Positions 1 to 9,498 of a stretch of 41,525 nucleotides of DNA are shown here, one piece after another. The translations under genes and the position numbers were made by a program. Origin of the DNA: Pseudomonas sp. BGr12. Its GTDB lineage: Bacteria; Pseudomonadota; Gammaproteobacteria; Pseudomonadales; Pseudomonadaceae. The stretch lies in contig NZ_JALRNF010000046.1 of NCBI RefSeq assembly GCF_030272895.1, positions 1-41,525 of the forward strand, given 5' to 3'. Under the pieces are notes generated by a model. That model searched no databases. It saw only the letters and a program-made list of their open reading frames with translations, and had not been told where the DNA came from. Within the stretch, counting starts at the first letter, position 1; every line of letters starts with the position of its first letter.

Positions 1-129
1 CCAGGTGACAACATCCAGATGACTGTCACCCTGATCAAGACCATCGCAATGGAAGACGGTCTGCGCTTCGCTATCCGCGAAGGCGGCCGTACCGTTGGCG
101 CCGGCGTCGTTGCCAAAATCATCGAGTAA
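1..129 (+). CDS. tuf: Elongation factor Tu, C-terminal fragment (partial)
   Basis: The first 42 codons of the window read in frame 1 to a TAA stop and end in [11 protein letters not shown], the typical end of bacterial EF-Tu domain 3. EF-Tu is the cytoplasmic GTPase that brings aminoacyl-tRNA to the ribosome. The 5' part of the gene, including the GTPase domain, lies outside the window. It sits directly upstream of the S10 operon, as one of the two tuf copies does in many gammaproteobacteria. A strong terminator follows the stop, so it is probably the last gene of the preceding str-type operon. Confidence 0.97.
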
Positions 130-143
130 TCGTTGATCGCTTG

Positions 144-174
144 AAAAAGCCCCCGCTCAGCGGGGGCTTTTTTA
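144..174 (+). terminator. Rho-independent terminator of tuf
   Basis: A perfect 13-bp stem (144-156 with 160-172) has the 3-base loop TCA, a GC-rich core CCCCCGC and a run of T residues on the 3' side. It starts 14 bases after the tuf stop and just before the rpsJ promoter, so it separates the two transcription units. Confidence 0.95.
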
Positions 175-179
175 TTGGG

Positions 180-208
180 TTGACACTCGGTGGGGCCCTC
201 TATAGAAT
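180..208 (+). promoter_or_regulatory. Sigma-70 promoter of the S10 operon
   Basis: TTGACA (180-185) and TAGAAT (203-208) are separated by 17 bases. The -35 is a perfect consensus and the -10 matches 5 of 6. Transcription would start near 215, giving a leader of only about 57 bases before rpsJ. The leader has one small hairpin, CGGGCG-TAGTG-CGCCCG (224-240). Confidence 0.85.
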
Positions 209-271
209 CACGCCTCCTTTTAACGGGCGTAGTGCGCCCGGTGGGAATAGCAGCCTGGAGTCTGAAATCCA

Positions 272-583
272 ATGCAAAATCAGCAAATCCGTATCAGGTT
301 GAAGGCTTTTGACCATCGCCTGATCGACCAATCCACCCAGGAAATCGTGGAAACCGCGAAACGTACTGGTGCTCAAGTGCGTGGTCCAATTCCACTGCCT
401 ACCCGTAAAGAGCGGTTCACCGTTCTGGTCTCCCCGCACGTCAACAAAGACGCGCGTGACCAGTACGAGATCCGTACTCATAAGCGCGTTCTGGACATCG
501 TCCAGCCAACGGATAAAACCGTTGATGCACTTATGAAGCTTGATCTTGCGGCCGGCGTGGAAGTGCAGATCAGCCTCGGCTAA
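272..583 (+). CDS. rpsJ: 30S ribosomal protein S10 (NusE)
   Basis: This 103-residue protein has the same length as E. coli S10 and the family features [13 protein letters not shown] at the start, GPIPLPT in the middle loop and THKRVLDI towards the end. S10 is part of the 30S head and, as NusE, joins NusB in rRNA antitermination. It is first in the S10 operon, behind a strong promoter and a GGAG-type ribosome site (257-260). An 80-base spacer separates it from rplC. Antisense ORFs over it are composition artefacts. Confidence 0.98.
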
Positions 584-663
584 GACTCTGTCTTAGTCGT
601 GTAACGCTCTGAAATGGGCGGCCATAGCGGGTGAAAGCCCCGTACACTCATGAGGTTTACAAC

Positions 664-1299
664 ATGACTATTGGTGTAGTCGGTCGTAAATGCGGTATGA
701 CCCGTATTTTCACCGAAGAAGGTGTCTCCATTCCGGTCACGGTCATCGAGATCGAACCGAATCGCGTCACCCAGTTCAAAACCGAAGAAACCGATGGCTA
801 CCGTGCAGTGCAAGTCACTGTAGGTGAGCGTCGTGCTTCGCGCGTGACCGCAGCTCAGGCTGGTCACTTCGCCAAGGCGAACGTTGCCGCTGGTCGCGGC
901 GTCTGGGAATTCCGTCTTGAAGAAGGCGAGTTCCAGGCTGGCGACTCGATCAACGCTGAAATCTTCGCTGCAGGTCAGCTGGTAGACGTTACCGGCCAGT
1001 CCAAAGGTAAAGGCTTCGCCGGTACCATCAAGCGCTGGAATTTCCGTGGTCAGGACAACACCCACGGTAACTCCGTATCCCACCGCGTCCCGGGCTCTAT
1101 CGGCCAGTGCCAGACTCCTGGTCGTGTATTCAAGGGCAAGAAAATGTCCGGTCACATGGGCGCCGAGCGCGTGACCGTTCAGTCCCTGGAAGTAGTGCGC
1201 GTCGACGCTGAACGCAATCTGTTGCTGGTCAAGGGTGCCGTTCCAGGCGCTACTGGCGGTGACGTGGTTGTGCGTCCGGCTGCCAAGGCTCGCGGTTAA
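664..1299 (+). CDS. rplC: 50S ribosomal protein L3
   Basis: The start at ATG 664 gives 211 residues beginning [14 protein letters not shown], like other L3 proteins (about 209 in E. coli). An in-frame ATG at 631 would add 11 residues with no family counterpart, while GAGG at 652-655 is well placed for 664. The motif [13 protein letters not shown] (about residue 150) is the L3 tip near the peptidyl transferase centre and holds the Gln methylated by PrmB in E. coli. L3 is an early assembly protein of the large subunit. rplD follows after 12 bases. Confidence 0.98.
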   Translation: MTIGVVGRKCGMTRIFTEEGVSIPVTVIEIEPNRVTQFKTEETDGYRAVQVTVGERRASRVTAAQAGHFAKANVAAGRGVWEFRLEEGEFQAGDSINAEIFAAGQLVDVTGQSKGKGFAGTIKRWNFRGQDNTHGNSVSHRVPGSIGQCQTPGRVFKGKKMSGHMGAERVTVQSLEVVRVDAERNLLLVKGAVPGATGGDVVVRPAAKARG

Positions 1300-1311
1300 G
1301 GGGAAGCTGAC

Positions 1312-1914
1312 ATGCAACTTAATGTAAATGACGCTCAAGCGATCGAAGTTTCCGAACTGACTTTCGGTGGCGAATTCAACGAGACGCTGGTACACCAAGC
1401 AGTCGTGGCCTACATGGCCGGCGGCCGTCAGGGCACCAAGCAGCAGAAAACCCGTTCCGACGTTGCTGGTGGCGGCAAGCGCCCATGGCGTCAGAAAGGT
1501 ACTGGTCGCGCTCGTGCCGGTACTACCCGTGGTCCAATCTGGCGTGGCGGTGGTGTAACCTTCGCAGCTCGTCCTCAGGATCACTCGCAGAAGCTCAACA
1601 AGAAGATGTATCGCGCAGCCCTGCGCTCCATCCTCGCTGAGCTGGTGCGTACCGATCGTCTGGTCGTGGTTCAGGACTTCTCCGTTGAAGCACCGAAAAC
1701 CAAAGACCTGCTGAGCAAGCTGAACGGCATGGGTCTGAACGACGTACTGATCGTTTCGGACGCTGTTGATCAGAACCTGTACCTGGCTGCTCGTAACCTG
1801 CCGCACGTCGACGTACGTGACGTTCAAGGTTCCGATCCGGTCAGTCTGATCGCATACGAGAAAGTGCTGGTCACTGTCTCGGCCGTGAAGAAATTCGAGG
1901 AGCTGCTGGGATGA
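1312..1914 (+). CDS. rplD: 50S ribosomal protein L4
   Basis: At 200 residues the protein matches E. coli L4 (201). The extended loop with [16 protein letters not shown] (about residues 53-68) reaches into the nascent-peptide exit tunnel. In E. coli L4 also represses its own operon through the long S10 leader; the leader here is short, so that control may be absent or different. The stop overlaps the rplW start as ATGA (1911-1914), which implies translational coupling. Confidence 0.98.
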   Translation: MQLNVNDAQAIEVSELTFGGEFNETLVHQAVVAYMAGGRQGTKQQKTRSDVAGGGKRPWRQKGTGRARAGTTRGPIWRGGGVTFAARPQDHSQKLNKKMYRAALRSILAELVRTDRLVVVQDFSVEAPKTKDLLSKLNGMGLNDVLIVSDAVDQNLYLAARNLPHVDVRDVQGSDPVSLIAYEKVLVTVSAVKKFEELLG

Positions 1915-2210
1915 ACCAGGAACGCGTATTCAAAGTCCTCCTTGGCCCGCACGTTTCCGAGAAGGCTACCGTTCTGGCTGAGAAAAAAGGCCAGTTCGTA
2001 TTCAAGGTTGCTACCGATGCAACCAAGCTGGAAATCAAGAAAGCTGTCGAAGGCCTGTTCGGCGTAAAAGTCGAAAACGTGTCGACCGTTAACGTTCTGG
2101 GTAAAACCAAGCGTACCGCACGTGGTCTGGGCAAGCGTAATGACTGGAAAAAAGCGATCGTATCGCTGCAGCCAGGCCAAGATCTCGATTTCAGCAGCAG
2201 TGCTGAGTAA
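1911..2210 (+). CDS. rplW: 50S ribosomal protein L23
   Basis: The 99-residue protein opens with [20 protein letters not shown], the L23 signature, and has [16 protein letters not shown] in the middle. L23 sits at the tunnel exit and is the docking site for trigger factor and SRP. Its ATG lies inside the last codons of rplD (4-base overlap). rplB follows after 14 bases with a GGAAGGGG-type ribosome site. Confidence 0.98.
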   Translation: MNQERVFKVLLGPHVSEKATVLAEKKGQFVFKVATDATKLEIKKAVEGLFGVKVENVSTVNVLGKTKRTARGLGKRNDWKKAIVSLQPGQDLDFSSSAE

Positions 2211-2224
2211 GGAAGGGGTGCATC

Positions 2225-3049
2225 ATGGCAATCGTTAAATGCAAACCGACTTCCCCTGGCCGCCGTTTCGTGGTCAAGGTGGTCAACAAGGAGCTGCACA
2301 AAGGCGCTCCTCACGCACCGCTGCTCGAGAAGAAGTCGAAGTCTGGTGGTCGTAACAACAATGGCCGCATTACCACTCGTCACGTAGGTGGTGGTCATAA
2401 GCAGCATTACCGTATGGTCGATTTCCGTCGCAACGACAAAGATGGCATCGTCGCCACTGTCGAGCGTATCGAATACGATCCAAACCGTACTGCTCACATC
2501 GCACTGCTGTGCTACGCAGACGGCGAGCGCCGCTACATCATCGCCCCTAAAGGCGTTGTTGCTGGCGACCAGCTGATCGCAGGCGCTCTGGCTCCAATCA
2601 AGCCAGGCAACTCCCTGCAACTGCGCAACATCCCAGTGGGTAGCACCATTCACGGCATCGAACTGAAGCCGGGCAAAGGTGCTCAGATCGCTCGTTCCGC
2701 TGGTGCTTCGGCTCAGCTGATCGCTCGCGAAGGTGTCTATGTGACCCTGCGTCTGCGCTCTGGTGAAATGCGTAAAGTCCTGGCTGAGTGCCGTGCGACC
2801 CTGGGCGAAGTCTCGAACTCCGAGCACAGCCTGCGTTCGCTGGGTAAAGCTGGTGCCAAACGCTGGCGCGGCGTTCGCCCAACCGTTCGTGGTGTTGCCA
2901 TGAACCCGGTTGACCACCCACATGGTGGTGGTGAAGGTCGTACCTCCGGTGGTCGTCATCCGGTATCGCCATGGGGCTTCCCGACCAAGGGTGCGAAGAC
3001 CCGTGGTAATAAGCGTACCGACAACATGATTGTCCGTCGTCGCAAGTAA
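2225..3049 (+). CDS. rplB: 50S ribosomal protein L2
   Basis: The 274 residues match the usual L2 length (273). The C-terminal motif [14 protein letters not shown] carries the conserved His near the peptidyl transferase centre, and the basic tail [16 protein letters not shown] is typical. L2 is needed for subunit association and peptidyl transfer. It lies between rplW and rpsS in the standard S10 order. Confidence 0.98.
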   Translation: MAIVKCKPTSPGRRFVVKVVNKELHKGAPHAPLLEKKSKSGGRNNNGRITTRHVGGGHKQHYRMVDFRRNDKDGIVATVERIEYDPNRTAHIALLCYADGERRYIIAPKGVVAGDQLIAGALAPIKPGNSLQLRNIPVGSTIHGIELKPGKGAQIARSAGASAQLIAREGVYVTLRLRSGEMRKVLAECRATLGEVSNSEHSLRSLGKAGAKRWRGVRPTVRGVAMNPVDHPHGGGEGRTSGGRHPVSPWGFPTKGAKTRGNKRTDNMIVRRRK

Positions 3050-3065
3050 CTAGAGGGATACGACA

Positions 3066-3341
3066 GTGCCACGTTCTCTGAAAAAAGGTCCTTTTATCGA
3101 TCTTCACCTTCTGAAGAAGATCGAAGTGGCGGCGGAAAAGAACGATCGCAAACCAGTTAAGACCTGGTCGCGCCGTTCCATGATCCTGCCACAAATGGTC
3201 GGTCTGACCATCGCGGTACATAACGGTCGTCAACACGTCCCAGTTCTCGTGAACGAAGACATGGTCGGCCATAAACTGGGCGAGTTCGCCGGTACCCGCA
3301 CCTATCGCGGGCACGTGGCTGACAAGAAAGCCAAGCGTTAA
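3066..3341 (+). CDS. rpsS: 30S ribosomal protein S19
   Basis: The gene starts with GTG at 3066 (GTG CCA CGT TCT), after GAGGGATACGACA, and gives 91 residues. The start [14 protein letters not shown] and the end [16 protein letters not shown] are S19 hallmarks. S19 binds 16S rRNA in the 30S head near the A site, with S13. The GTG start is the only non-ATG start I see among the ribosomal genes here. No ATG fits the family N-terminus. Confidence 0.97.
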   Translation: MPRSLKKGPFIDLHLLKKIEVAAEKNDRKPVKTWSRRSMILPQMVGLTIAVHNGRQHVPVLVNEDMVGHKLGEFAGTRTYRGHVADKKAKR

Positions 3342-3352
3342 GGGGTTAGGAA

Positions 3353-3685
3353 ATGGAAGTAGCCGCTAAGTTGTCGGGCGCTCGAATCTCCGCCCAGAAA
3401 GCCCGCTTGGTCGCCGACCAGATCCGCGGGAAGAAGGTGGGCGAAGCGCTCAACCTGTTGGCTTTCAGCAGCAAAAAAGCCGCTGAAATCATGAAGAAAG
3501 TCCTCGAGTCGGCCGTAGCCAACGCCGAGCATAACGAAGGCGCAGACGTTGATGACCTGAAGGTCTCCACCGTTTTCGTCAACGAAGGGCGTTCGCTGAA
3601 GCGCATCATGCCGCGTGCCAAAGGCCGCGCTGATCGCATCGTCAAGCGGTCTTGCCATATCACTGTCAAGGTTGCGGACAAGTAA
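3353..3685 (+). CDS. rplV: 50S ribosomal protein L22
   Basis: The protein is 110 residues, as in E. coli. It has the L22 opening [20 protein letters not shown] and the hairpin region [17 protein letters not shown] (about residues 83-99), which lines the exit tunnel and is where macrolide-resistance changes occur in other species. It starts 11 bases after rpsS and is followed by rpsC after 13 bases. Confidence 0.98.
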
Positions 3686-3698
3686 CGGAGTCGATCAG

Positions 3699-4385
3699 AT
3701 GGGTCAGAAAGTACATCCCACTGGCATTCGCCTGGGAATCGTCAAGGAGCACACCTCCGTCTGGTACGCAGACGGTCGGACTTATGCGGACTATTTGCTC
3801 GCAGATCTGAATGTGCGTGAGTACCTCCAAGACAAACTAAAAAGCGCGTCCGTTAGCCGTATCGATATCCATCGTCCGGCTCAAACTGCACGCATCACCA
3901 TCCACACCGCTCGTCCAGGTATCGTTATCGGGAAGAAAGGTGAAGATGTTGAAAAACTGCGTCAGGACCTGACCAAGCAGATGGGTGTGCCTGTGCACAT
4001 CAACATCGAAGAGATCCGCAAGCCGGAACTCGACGGTATGCTGGTAGCTCAGAGCGTAGCTCAGCAGCTGGAGCGTCGTGTGATGTTCCGTCGCGCCATG
4101 AAGCGCGCCGTACAGAACGCCATGCGCATTGGTGCCAAAGGCATCAAGATCCAGGTGAGCGGTCGTCTCGGCGGTGCTGAGATCGCACGTACTGAATGGT
4201 ATCGCGAAGGTCGTGTGCCACTGCACACCCTGCGTGCCGATATCGACTATGCCACCTACGAAGCTCACACCACCTACGGTGTGATCGGTGTCAAGGTTTG
4301 GATCTTCAAAGGCGAAGTAATTGGTGGTCGCCAAGAAGAACTGAAACCACAAGCACCAGCGCCTCGTAAAAAAGCTGCTAAGTAA
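3699..4385 (+). CDS. rpsC: 30S ribosomal protein S3
   Basis: The start at ATG 3699 ([14 protein letters not shown]) gives 228 residues; the reading frame extends upstream to 3615, but that part lies inside rplV. The KH domain is marked by [15 protein letters not shown] (about residues 74-88). The C-terminal domain has the [12 protein letters not shown] motif and a basic Ala/Pro/Lys tail. S3 lines the mRNA entry channel with S4 and S5 and shares in ribosomal helicase action. The start has a GGAG site at 3687-3690. Confidence 0.98.
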   Translation: MGQKVHPTGIRLGIVKEHTSVWYADGRTYADYLLADLNVREYLQDKLKSASVSRIDIHRPAQTARITIHTARPGIVIGKKGEDVEKLRQDLTKQMGVPVHINIEEIRKPELDGMLVAQSVAQQLERRVMFRRAMKRAVQNAMRIGAKGIKIQVSGRLGGAEIARTEWYREGRVPLHTLRADIDYATYEAHTTYGVIGVKVWIFKGEVIGGRQEELKPQAPAPRKKAAK

Positions 4386-4397
4386 GGGGTACGCCAA

Positions 4398-4811
4398 ATG
4401 TTGCAACCAAAGCGTACAAAATTCCGCAAGCAGATGACTGGCCACAACCGTGGTCTGGCACTGCGCGGTAGCAAGGTCAGCTTCGGCGAGTTCGCCCTGA
4501 AAGCTGTTGCTCGCGGTCGTCTCACCGCCCGCCAGATTGAGTCGGCACGTCGTGCTCTGACCCGTCACGTAAAACGTGGCGGTAAAATCTGGATCCGTGT
4601 GTTCCCGGACAAGCCGATCTCCAAGAAGCCTCTCGAAGTGCGGATGGGTAAAGGTAAAGGTTCCGTGGAATACTGGGTTGCCCAGATCCAGCCAGGCAAA
4701 GTCCTGTACGAGATCGAGGGTGTTTCTGAAGAGCTGGCGCGTGAGGCTTTCGCCTTGGCGGCTGCAAAGCTGCCTCTCGCCACCTCCTTTGTTAAGCGGA
4801 CGGTGATGTGA
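4398..4811 (+). CDS. rplP: 50S ribosomal protein L16
   Basis: The 137-residue protein opens [19 protein letters not shown] and contains [21 protein letters not shown], the loop that contacts A-site tRNA and includes the Arg hydroxylated in E. coli L16. It is needed late in 50S assembly. Its TGA stop shares one base with the rpmC ATG (TGATG, 4809-4813). Confidence 0.98.
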
Positions 4812-5002
4812 TGAAAGCGAATGAACTTCGTGAAAAATCAGCACAGCAACTGAACGAGCAACTGCTCGGCTTGCTGCGCGACCAGTTCAATCTGCGTATG
4901 CAGAAAGCAACTGGCCAGTTGGGGCAGTCGCACCTGCTCTCGCAAGTTAAGCGTGACATCGCTCGCGTGAAAACTGTGCTCAACCAGCAGGCAGGTAAGT
5001 GA
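4811..5002 (+). CDS. rpmC: 50S ribosomal protein L29
   Basis: The protein is 63 residues, [18 protein letters not shown]..., a two-helix coiled-coil protein near the exit tunnel that helps SRP and trigger-factor docking. I chose ATG 4811; a GTG at 4808 directly before it would add one residue. The start overlaps the rplP stop by one base, which suggests coupled translation. rpsQ follows after 2 bases. Confidence 0.97.
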
Positions 5003-5004
5003 TC

Positions 5005-5271
5005 ATGGCTGAAGCTGAAAAAACCGTCCGTACGCTGACTGGCCGTGTCGTCAGCGACAAGATGGACAAGACCATCACCGTCCTGATCGAGCGTCGCGTA
5101 AAGCACCCGATCTACGGTAAATACGTTAAGCGTTCGACTAAGCTGCACGCGCACGACGAAGCCAACCAGTGCAAGATCGGCGACAAGGTTTCCATCCGTG
5201 AAACCCGTCCGCTGGCCAAGACCAAGTCCTGGGCACTGGTTGAAGTTCTCGAACGCGCTGTTGAAGTCTAA
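5005..5271 (+). CDS. rpsQ: 30S ribosomal protein S17
   Basis: The 88-residue OB-fold protein starts at ATG 5005 ([20 protein letters not shown]). An upstream GTG at 4999 would add two residues but lies in the rpmC end. Family motifs are [21 protein letters not shown] and [17 protein letters not shown]17 is a primary 16S rRNA binder in the 30S body. It is the last gene of the S10 group before rplN. Confidence 0.97.
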   Translation: MAEAEKTVRTLTGRVVSDKMDKTITVLIERRVKHPIYGKYVKRSTKLHAHDEANQCKIGDKVSIRETRPLAKTKSWALVEVLERAVEV

Positions 5272-5294
5272 GGGCTAAGGGTCGGAGAAATTTT

Positions 5295-5663
5295 ATGATT
5301 CAGACTCAATCCATGCTCGATGTGGCCGATAACAGCGGCGCTCGTCGCGTCATGTGCATCAAGGTTCTCGGCGGTTCGCACCGTCGTTACGCCGGCATCG
5401 GTGACATCATCAAGGTAACCGTCAAGGAAGCAATTCCTCGCGGTAAAGTGAAGAAAGGCCAAGTGATGACTGCTGTTGTAGTCCGCACTCGCCACGGTGT
5501 CCGTCGTGCTGACGGCTCCATCATCCGCTTTGATGGCAATGCTGCTGTTCTGCTGAACAACAAGCAAGAGCCGATCGGCACCCGTATCTTTGGGCCAGTG
5601 ACCCGTGAACTTCGTACCGAGAAGTTCATGAAGATCGTCTCGCTCGCCCCAGAAGTGCTGTAA
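5295..5663 (+). CDS. rplN: 50S ribosomal protein L14
   Basis: This 122-residue protein equals the family norm (122-123). It opens [27 protein letters not shown], and [15 protein letters not shown] and [13 protein letters not shown] are also conserved. L14 forms part of the 50S interface and binds the silencing factor RsfS in other bacteria. In E. coli it begins the spc operon. Here it follows rpsQ by only 23 bases and I see no convincing promoter between them, so S10 and spc appear to be read through. Confidence 0.98.
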   Translation: MIQTQSMLDVADNSGARRVMCIKVLGGSHRRYAGIGDIIKVTVKEAIPRGKVKKGQVMTAVVVRTRHGVRRADGSIIRFDGNAAVLLNNKQEPIGTRIFGPVTRELRTEKFMKIVSLAPEVL

Positions 5664-5674
5664 GGAGATCCGAC

Positions 5675-5989
5675 ATGCAAAAGATTCGTCGTGACGACGA
5701 GATCATCGTGATCGCCGGCAAAGACAAAGGTAAGCGCGGTAAGGTGCTCAAGGTTCTCGCTGACGACCGTCTGGTCGTTGGTGGGATCAACCTGGTGAAG
5801 CGTCATACCAAGCCTAACCCGATGTCGGGCGTACAAGGCGGTATCGTCGAGAAAGAAGCGCCACTGCACGCTTCCAACGTCGCCATTTTCAACGGCGAAA
5901 CCAACAAGGCTGACCGCGTTGGTTTCAAAGTAGAAGACGGCAAGAAAATTCGTGTCTTCAAGTCGACCCAAAAAGCGGTTGATGCTTGA
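5675..5989 (+). CDS. rplX: 50S ribosomal protein L24
   Basis: The 104-residue protein has an N-terminal KOW motif ([21 protein letters not shown], residues 7-27) and the family stretch [15 protein letters not shown]24 starts 50S assembly by binding the 5' domain of 23S rRNA. It lies 11 bases after rplN and 20 before rplE. In E. coli the S8 repressor binds mRNA around the rplX-rplE junction. Confidence 0.98.
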   Translation: MQKIRRDDEIIVIAGKDKGKRGKVLKVLADDRLVVGGINLVKRHTKPNPMSGVQGGIVEKEAPLHASNVAIFNGETNKADRVGFKVEDGKKIRVFKSTQKAVDA

Positions 5990-6009
5990 ACACTGCTAGG
6001 TAGAAGACC

Positions 6010-6549
6010 ATGGCACGACTGAAAGAGATTTACCGGAAGGAAATTGCTCCCAAGCTTAAGGAAGAACTTAAGCTGGCGAACGTGATGGAAGTTCCGCGCG
6101 TTACCAAGATCACCCTGAACATGGGTCTGGGCGAAGCTGTCGGCGACAAAAAAGTCATCGAGCACGCTGTTGCTGACCTGGAAAAGATCACCGGTCAGAA
6201 AGCCGTTGTGACTTTCGCTCGGAAATCCATCGCGGGCTTCAAAGTCCGTGAGGGCTGGCCGATCGGCGTTAAAGTTACCCTGCGCCGTGATCGTATGTAC
6301 GAATTCCTGGACCGCCTGCTGGCGATCTCCCTGCCTCGGGTTCGCGACTTCCGCGGCCTGAATGCCAAGTCCTTCGACGGTCGTGGCAACTACAGCATGG
6401 GCGTGAAAGAGCAGATCATCTTCCCGGAAATCGACTACGACAAGATCGATGCTCTGCGCGGTCTGGACATTACCCTGACCACCACTGCCAAGAACGATGA
6501 CGAAGGCCGCGCTCTGCTGCGTGCTTTCAAATTCCCGTTCCGCAACTGA
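6010..6549 (+). CDS. rplE: 50S ribosomal protein L5
   Basis: The 179-residue protein matches E. coli L5. Conserved parts are [52 protein letters not shown] and [18 protein letters not shown]5 binds 5S rRNA and contacts P-site tRNA. rpsN follows after 13 bases with GGAG at 6552-6555. Confidence 0.98.
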   Translation: MARLKEIYRKEIAPKLKEELKLANVMEVPRVTKITLNMGLGEAVGDKKVIEHAVADLEKITGQKAVVTFARKSIAGFKVREGWPIGVKVTLRRDRMYEFLDRLLAISLPRVRDFRGLNAKSFDGRGNYSMGVKEQIIFPEIDYDKIDALRGLDITLTTTAKNDDEGRALLRAFKFPFRN

Positions 6550-6562
6550 TTGGAGTAGGAAA

Positions 6563-6868
6563 ATGGCCAAGAAGAGCATGAAAAACCGTGAGCTGAAGCG
6601 TCAGCTCACTGTTGCCAAGTACGCCAAGAAGCGTGCCGAGCTGAAAGCGACCATCGTCAACCTGGAAGCAACTCCAGAAGAGCGTTTCGCTGCTGTTGTA
6701 GCTCTGCAGAAGCAGCCACGTGATGCCAGCGCTTCGCGCCTGCGTAACCGCTGCCGCATCACCGGTCGTCCACACGGCGTTTACCGCAAGTTCGGCCTCG
6801 GCCGTAACAAGCTGCGTGAAGCAGCAATGCGCGGTGACGTTCCAGGTCTGGTTAAAGCCAGCTGGTAA
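6563..6868 (+). CDS. rpsN: 30S ribosomal protein S14, zinc-independent type
   Basis: The start at ATG 6563 ([14 protein letters not shown]) gives 101 residues; the frame is open further upstream but that is inside rplE. The protein has [20 protein letters not shown] with only one Cys, so it is the long C-minus form that does not bind zinc. It belongs to the 30S head. It ends 209 bases before rpsH, by far the largest gap inside the ribosomal block. Confidence 0.98.
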   Translation: MAKKSMKNRELKRQLTVAKYAKKRAELKATIVNLEATPEERFAAVVALQKQPRDASASRLRNRCRITGRPHGVYRKFGLGRNKLREAAMRGDVPGLVKASW

Positions 6869-6927
6869 GACGTACCGGCAGCGTCCAGGTGGCGGGGGAG
6901 CAATCTTCCGACCACCGGTGACCTTGC

Positions 6928-6961
6928 AACGAAACAAGCCCCTTATGGGGCTTGTTTCGTT
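6928..6961 (+). terminator. 15-bp hairpin between rpsN and rpsH (terminator or attenuator)
   Basis: A perfect 15-bp stem (6928-6942 with 6947-6961) closes the 4-base loop TTAT with a GCCCC/GGGGC core. The T-rich 3' side is TTGTTTCGTTTCT rather than an unbroken U run, so termination may be partial. Its right arm contains the -35 of the promoter below. Confidence 0.75.
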
Positions 6962-6980
6962 TCTGGGAACTGTCTAGAAT
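6952..6980 (+). promoter_or_regulatory. Likely internal spc promoter upstream of rpsH
   Basis: TTGTTT (6952-6957) and TAGAAT (6975-6980) are 17 bases apart; the -10 is the same hexamer as at the S10 promoter. The start would be near 6987. The leader then holds a small hairpin CCGGCTC-TCCT-GAGCCCGG (about 6983-7001, one bulge) followed by GTTTTTTG, which could act as an attenuator before rpsH. Confidence 0.5.
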
Positions 6981-7077
6981 GACCGGCTCTCCTGAGCCCG
7001 GGTTTTTTGACCTGGCGATCTCAGGCGACTGTAGTAGCCGAGAGGCTAATTTTTCTTGTATCAGGAGCGTCTAGCCC

Positions 7078-7470
7078 ATGAGTATGCAGGACCCGTTAGC
7101 GGACATGCTAACTCGCATCCGTAATGCCCAGATGGCTGAAAAGTCCGTCGTAAGCATGCCTTCGTCGACTCTGAAGGTTGCGGTAGCCAAAGTTCTGAAA
7201 GACGAAGGTTACATCGCTGGCTACCAGGTCAGCAGCGAAGTCAAACCATCGCTGTCCATCGAGCTGAAATACTTCGAAGGCCGTCCGGTCATCGAGGAAG
7301 TCAAGCGCGTAAGTCGTCCAGGCCTGCGTCAGTACAAGTCCGTCGAAGAACTGCCAAAAGTACGTGGCGGTCTGGGCGTGTCTATCGTCTCCACCAACAA
7401 GGGTGTGATGACTGATCGTGCTGCGCGCGCTGCCGGTGTCGGCGGCGAAGTTCTCTGCACAGTGTTCTAA
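7078..7470 (+). CDS. rpsH: 30S ribosomal protein S8
   Basis: The 130-residue protein opens [18 protein letters not shown] and ends with the motif [20 protein letters not shown], both typical of S8. An AGGAG site at 7063-7067 supports ATG 7078; ATG 7084 is the other possibility. S8 binds the central domain of 16S rRNA and in E. coli represses the spc operon. Here it is the first gene after the hairpin-promoter region, which fits a role in its own control, though no S8 target is proven. Confidence 0.98.
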   Translation: MSMQDPLADMLTRIRNAQMAEKSVVSMPSSTLKVAVAKVLKDEGYIAGYQVSSEVKPSLSIELKYFEGRPVIEEVKRVSRPGLRQYKSVEELPKVRGGLGVSIVSTNKGVMTDRAARAAGVGGEVLCTVF

Positions 7471-7482
7471 GGGGGGATAAGC

Positions 7483-8016
7483 ATGTCTCGCGTCGCTAAG
7501 AACCCCGTTAAGCTGCCAGCCGGTGTCGAAGTCAAATTCGTCGGCCAACAGCTTTCGGTGAAGGGTGCCAAGGGCACTCTCGAACTGAATGTTCACTCGT
7601 CGGTTGAAATCGTTGAAGAAGCTGGTGAGCTGCGTTTCGCTGCTCGCAACGGCGATCAACAAACCCGCGCTATGGCCGGTACTACCCGTGCCCTGGTAAA
7701 CAACATGGTCCAGGGCGTAAGCCAAGGCTTCGAGCGCAAGCTCCAGCTGGTCGGTGTTGGTTACAAGGCACAGGCTAAAGGCACCGTCCTGAACCTGGCG
7801 CTCGGCTTCTCGCATCCAGTGGATTACGAACTGCCGGCCGGTATCACCGCAGAGACCCCAAGCCAGACCGATATCCTGATCAAGGGTATCGACAAGCAGC
7901 TGGTAGGTCAGGTGGCCGCTGAAATCCGCGACTTCCGTCCACCAGAGCCGTACAAAGGCAAGGGTGTGCGTTACGCGGACGAAGTCGTCCGTCGTAAAGA
8001 AGCCAAGAAGAAGTAG
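7483..8016 (+). CDS. rplF: 50S ribosomal protein L6
   Basis: The 177-residue protein starts [17 protein letters not shown] and ends with the L6 signature [25 protein letters not shown]6 has two similar RNA-binding halves and lies near the sarcin-ricin loop. It starts 12 bases after rpsH with a GGGGGGA ribosome site. Confidence 0.98.
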   Translation: MSRVAKNPVKLPAGVEVKFVGQQLSVKGAKGTLELNVHSSVEIVEEAGELRFAARNGDQQTRAMAGTTRALVNNMVQGVSQGFERKLQLVGVGYKAQAKGTVLNLALGFSHPVDYELPAGITAETPSQTDILIKGIDKQLVGQVAAEIRDFRPPEPYKGKGVRYADEVVRRKEAKKK

Positions 8017-8026
8017 GGCCTAGCAA

Positions 8027-8377
8027 ATGACCGACAAAAAAGTTACTCGACTGCGTCGCGCTCGCAAAGCACGCCTGAAAATGCACGAACTCGAAGTCGT
8101 GCGTCTCTGCGTGTTCCGCTCCTCGCAGCACATCTACGCCCAGGTCATTTCGGCCGACGGCAGCAAAGTCCTGGCCAGCGCCTCGACTTTGGACAAAGAC
8201 CTGCGTGATGGCGCCACCGGCAACATCGACGCGGCCACTAAGGTTGGCAAGCTGGTAGCTGAGCGCGCGAAAGCCGCCGGTGTATCTCAAGTTGCCTTTG
8301 ACCGTTCGGGCTTCAAGTACCATGGCCGCGTTAAAGCGCTGGCTGATGGTGCGCGTGAAGGCGGGCTGGAGTTCTAA
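8027..8377 (+). CDS. rplR: 50S ribosomal protein L18
   Basis: The 116-residue protein has the basic N-terminus [18 protein letters not shown] and the conserved [26 protein letters not shown] ending. L18 binds 5S rRNA with L5 and L25. rpsE begins 3 bases after its stop. Confidence 0.98.
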   Translation: MTDKKVTRLRRARKARLKMHELEVVRLCVFRSSQHIYAQVISADGSKVLASASTLDKDLRDGATGNIDAATKVGKLVAERAKAAGVSQVAFDRSGFKYHGRVKALADGAREGGLEF

Positions 8378-8380
8378 GTT

Positions 8381-8881
8381 ATGGCAAATAACGATCAAAA
8401 GCGCGACGAAGGCTACATCGAGAAGCTGGTTCAAGTTAACCGCGTTGCCAAAACCGTAAAAGGCGGCCGTATCTTCACTTTCACCGCGCTGACCGTGGTG
8501 GGTGATGGTAAAGGTCGTGTCGGCTTCGGCCGTGGCAAATCGCGCGAAGTTCCAGCCGCGATCCAGAAAGCCATGGAAGCTGCTCGCCGCAACATGATTC
8601 AGGTTGACCTGAACGGCACCACCCTGCAGTACGCTACCAAGTCCGCCCACGGCGCGTCGAAGGTGTACATGCAGCCTGCCTCCGAAGGTACCGGTATCAT
8701 CGCCGGTGGCGCAATGCGTGCCGTCCTGGAAGTTGCTGGCGTTCAGAACGTCCTGGCCAAGTGCTACGGCTCGACCAACCCTGTAAACGTGGTTCACGCC
8801 ACTTTCAAGGGTCTGAAGGCTATGCAATCTCCTGAGTCCATTGCTGCCAAGCGCGGCAAGAGCGTTGAGGAGATCCGCTGA
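8381..8881 (+). CDS. rpsE: 30S ribosomal protein S5
   Basis: The 166-residue protein has the double-stranded RNA-binding domain marked by [21 protein letters not shown] and [12 protein letters not shown]. The C-terminal half includes [20 protein letters not shown]5 affects decoding accuracy and lines the mRNA entry with S3 and S4. rpmD starts 2 bases after its TGA. Confidence 0.98.
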   Translation: MANNDQKRDEGYIEKLVQVNRVAKTVKGGRIFTFTALTVVGDGKGRVGFGRGKSREVPAAIQKAMEAARRNMIQVDLNGTTLQYATKSAHGASKVYMQPASEGTGIIAGGAMRAVLEVAGVQNVLAKCYGSTNPVNVVHATFKGLKAMQSPESIAAKRGKSVEEIR

Positions 8882-8883
8882 TC

Positions 8884-9060
8884 ATGGCTACCGTTAAAGT
8901 TACGCTGATCAAGAGCACCGCCGGCCGTCTCCCTAACCACAAACTGTGCGTTAAGGGTCTGGGTCTGCGTCGCATCGGTCACACTGTAGAAGTCCAGGAT
9001 ACTCCCGAGAACCGCGGGATGATCAACAAGGCTTACTACCTGCTGCGCGTCGAGGGTTAA
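8884..9060 (+). CDS. rpmD: 50S ribosomal protein L30
   Basis: A short gene of 58 codons plus stop: it begins [20 protein letters not shown] and includes [13 protein letters not shown] and [14 protein letters not shown]. These match the compact bacterial L30 (about 58-60 residues). It lies between rpsE and rplO as in other spc operons, with 2- and 3-base spacers. rplO begins at 9064. Confidence 0.97.
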   Translation: MATVKVTLIKSTAGRLPNHKLCVKGLGLRRIGHTVEVQDTPENRGMINKAYYLLRVEG

Positions 9061-9063
9061 TCG

Positions 9064-9498
9064 ATGAAACTCAATGATCTGAGTCCAGCGCCGGGTTCCC
9101 GTCGCGAGAAGCATCGTCCGGGTCGTGGTATCGGTAGCGGTTTGGGTAAGACTGGTGGCCGTGGTCACAAAGGTCAGACCTCCCGTTCCGGTGGCACCAT
9201 CGCTCCAGGCTTTGAAGGCGGTCAACAGCCGCTGCACCGTCGTCTGCCGAAGTTCGGCTTCGTTTCCCTGAAAGCCATGGACCGCGCCGAAGTGCGTCTG
9301 TCCGAGCTGGCCAAAGTGGAAGGCGACGTTGTCACCGTGCAATCCCTGAAGGATGCCAACGTGATTAACCAGAACGTACAGCGCGTGAAAATCATGCTGT
9401 CGGGCGAAGTTACTCGCGCAGTCACCATCAAGGGTATCGCAGCCACCAAAGGTGCGCGCGCGGCTATCGAAGCAGCTGGCGGCAAGTTCGAGGAATAA
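9064..9498 (+). CDS. rplO: 50S ribosomal protein L15
   Basis: The 144-residue protein has the glycine- and arginine-rich N-terminus with [21 protein letters not shown] and [19 protein letters not shown]15 is a late 50S assembly protein. Its TAA is directly followed by the secY ATG (9499), with AGGAA in the last codons of rplO serving as ribosome site. Confidence 0.98.
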   Translation: MKLNDLSPAPGSRREKHRPGRGIGSGLGKTGGRGHKGQTSRSGGTIAPGFEGGQQPLHRRLPKFGFVSLKAMDRAEVRLSELAKVEGDVVTVQSLKDANVINQNVQRVKIMLSGEVTRAVTIKGIAATKGARAAIEAAGGKFEE

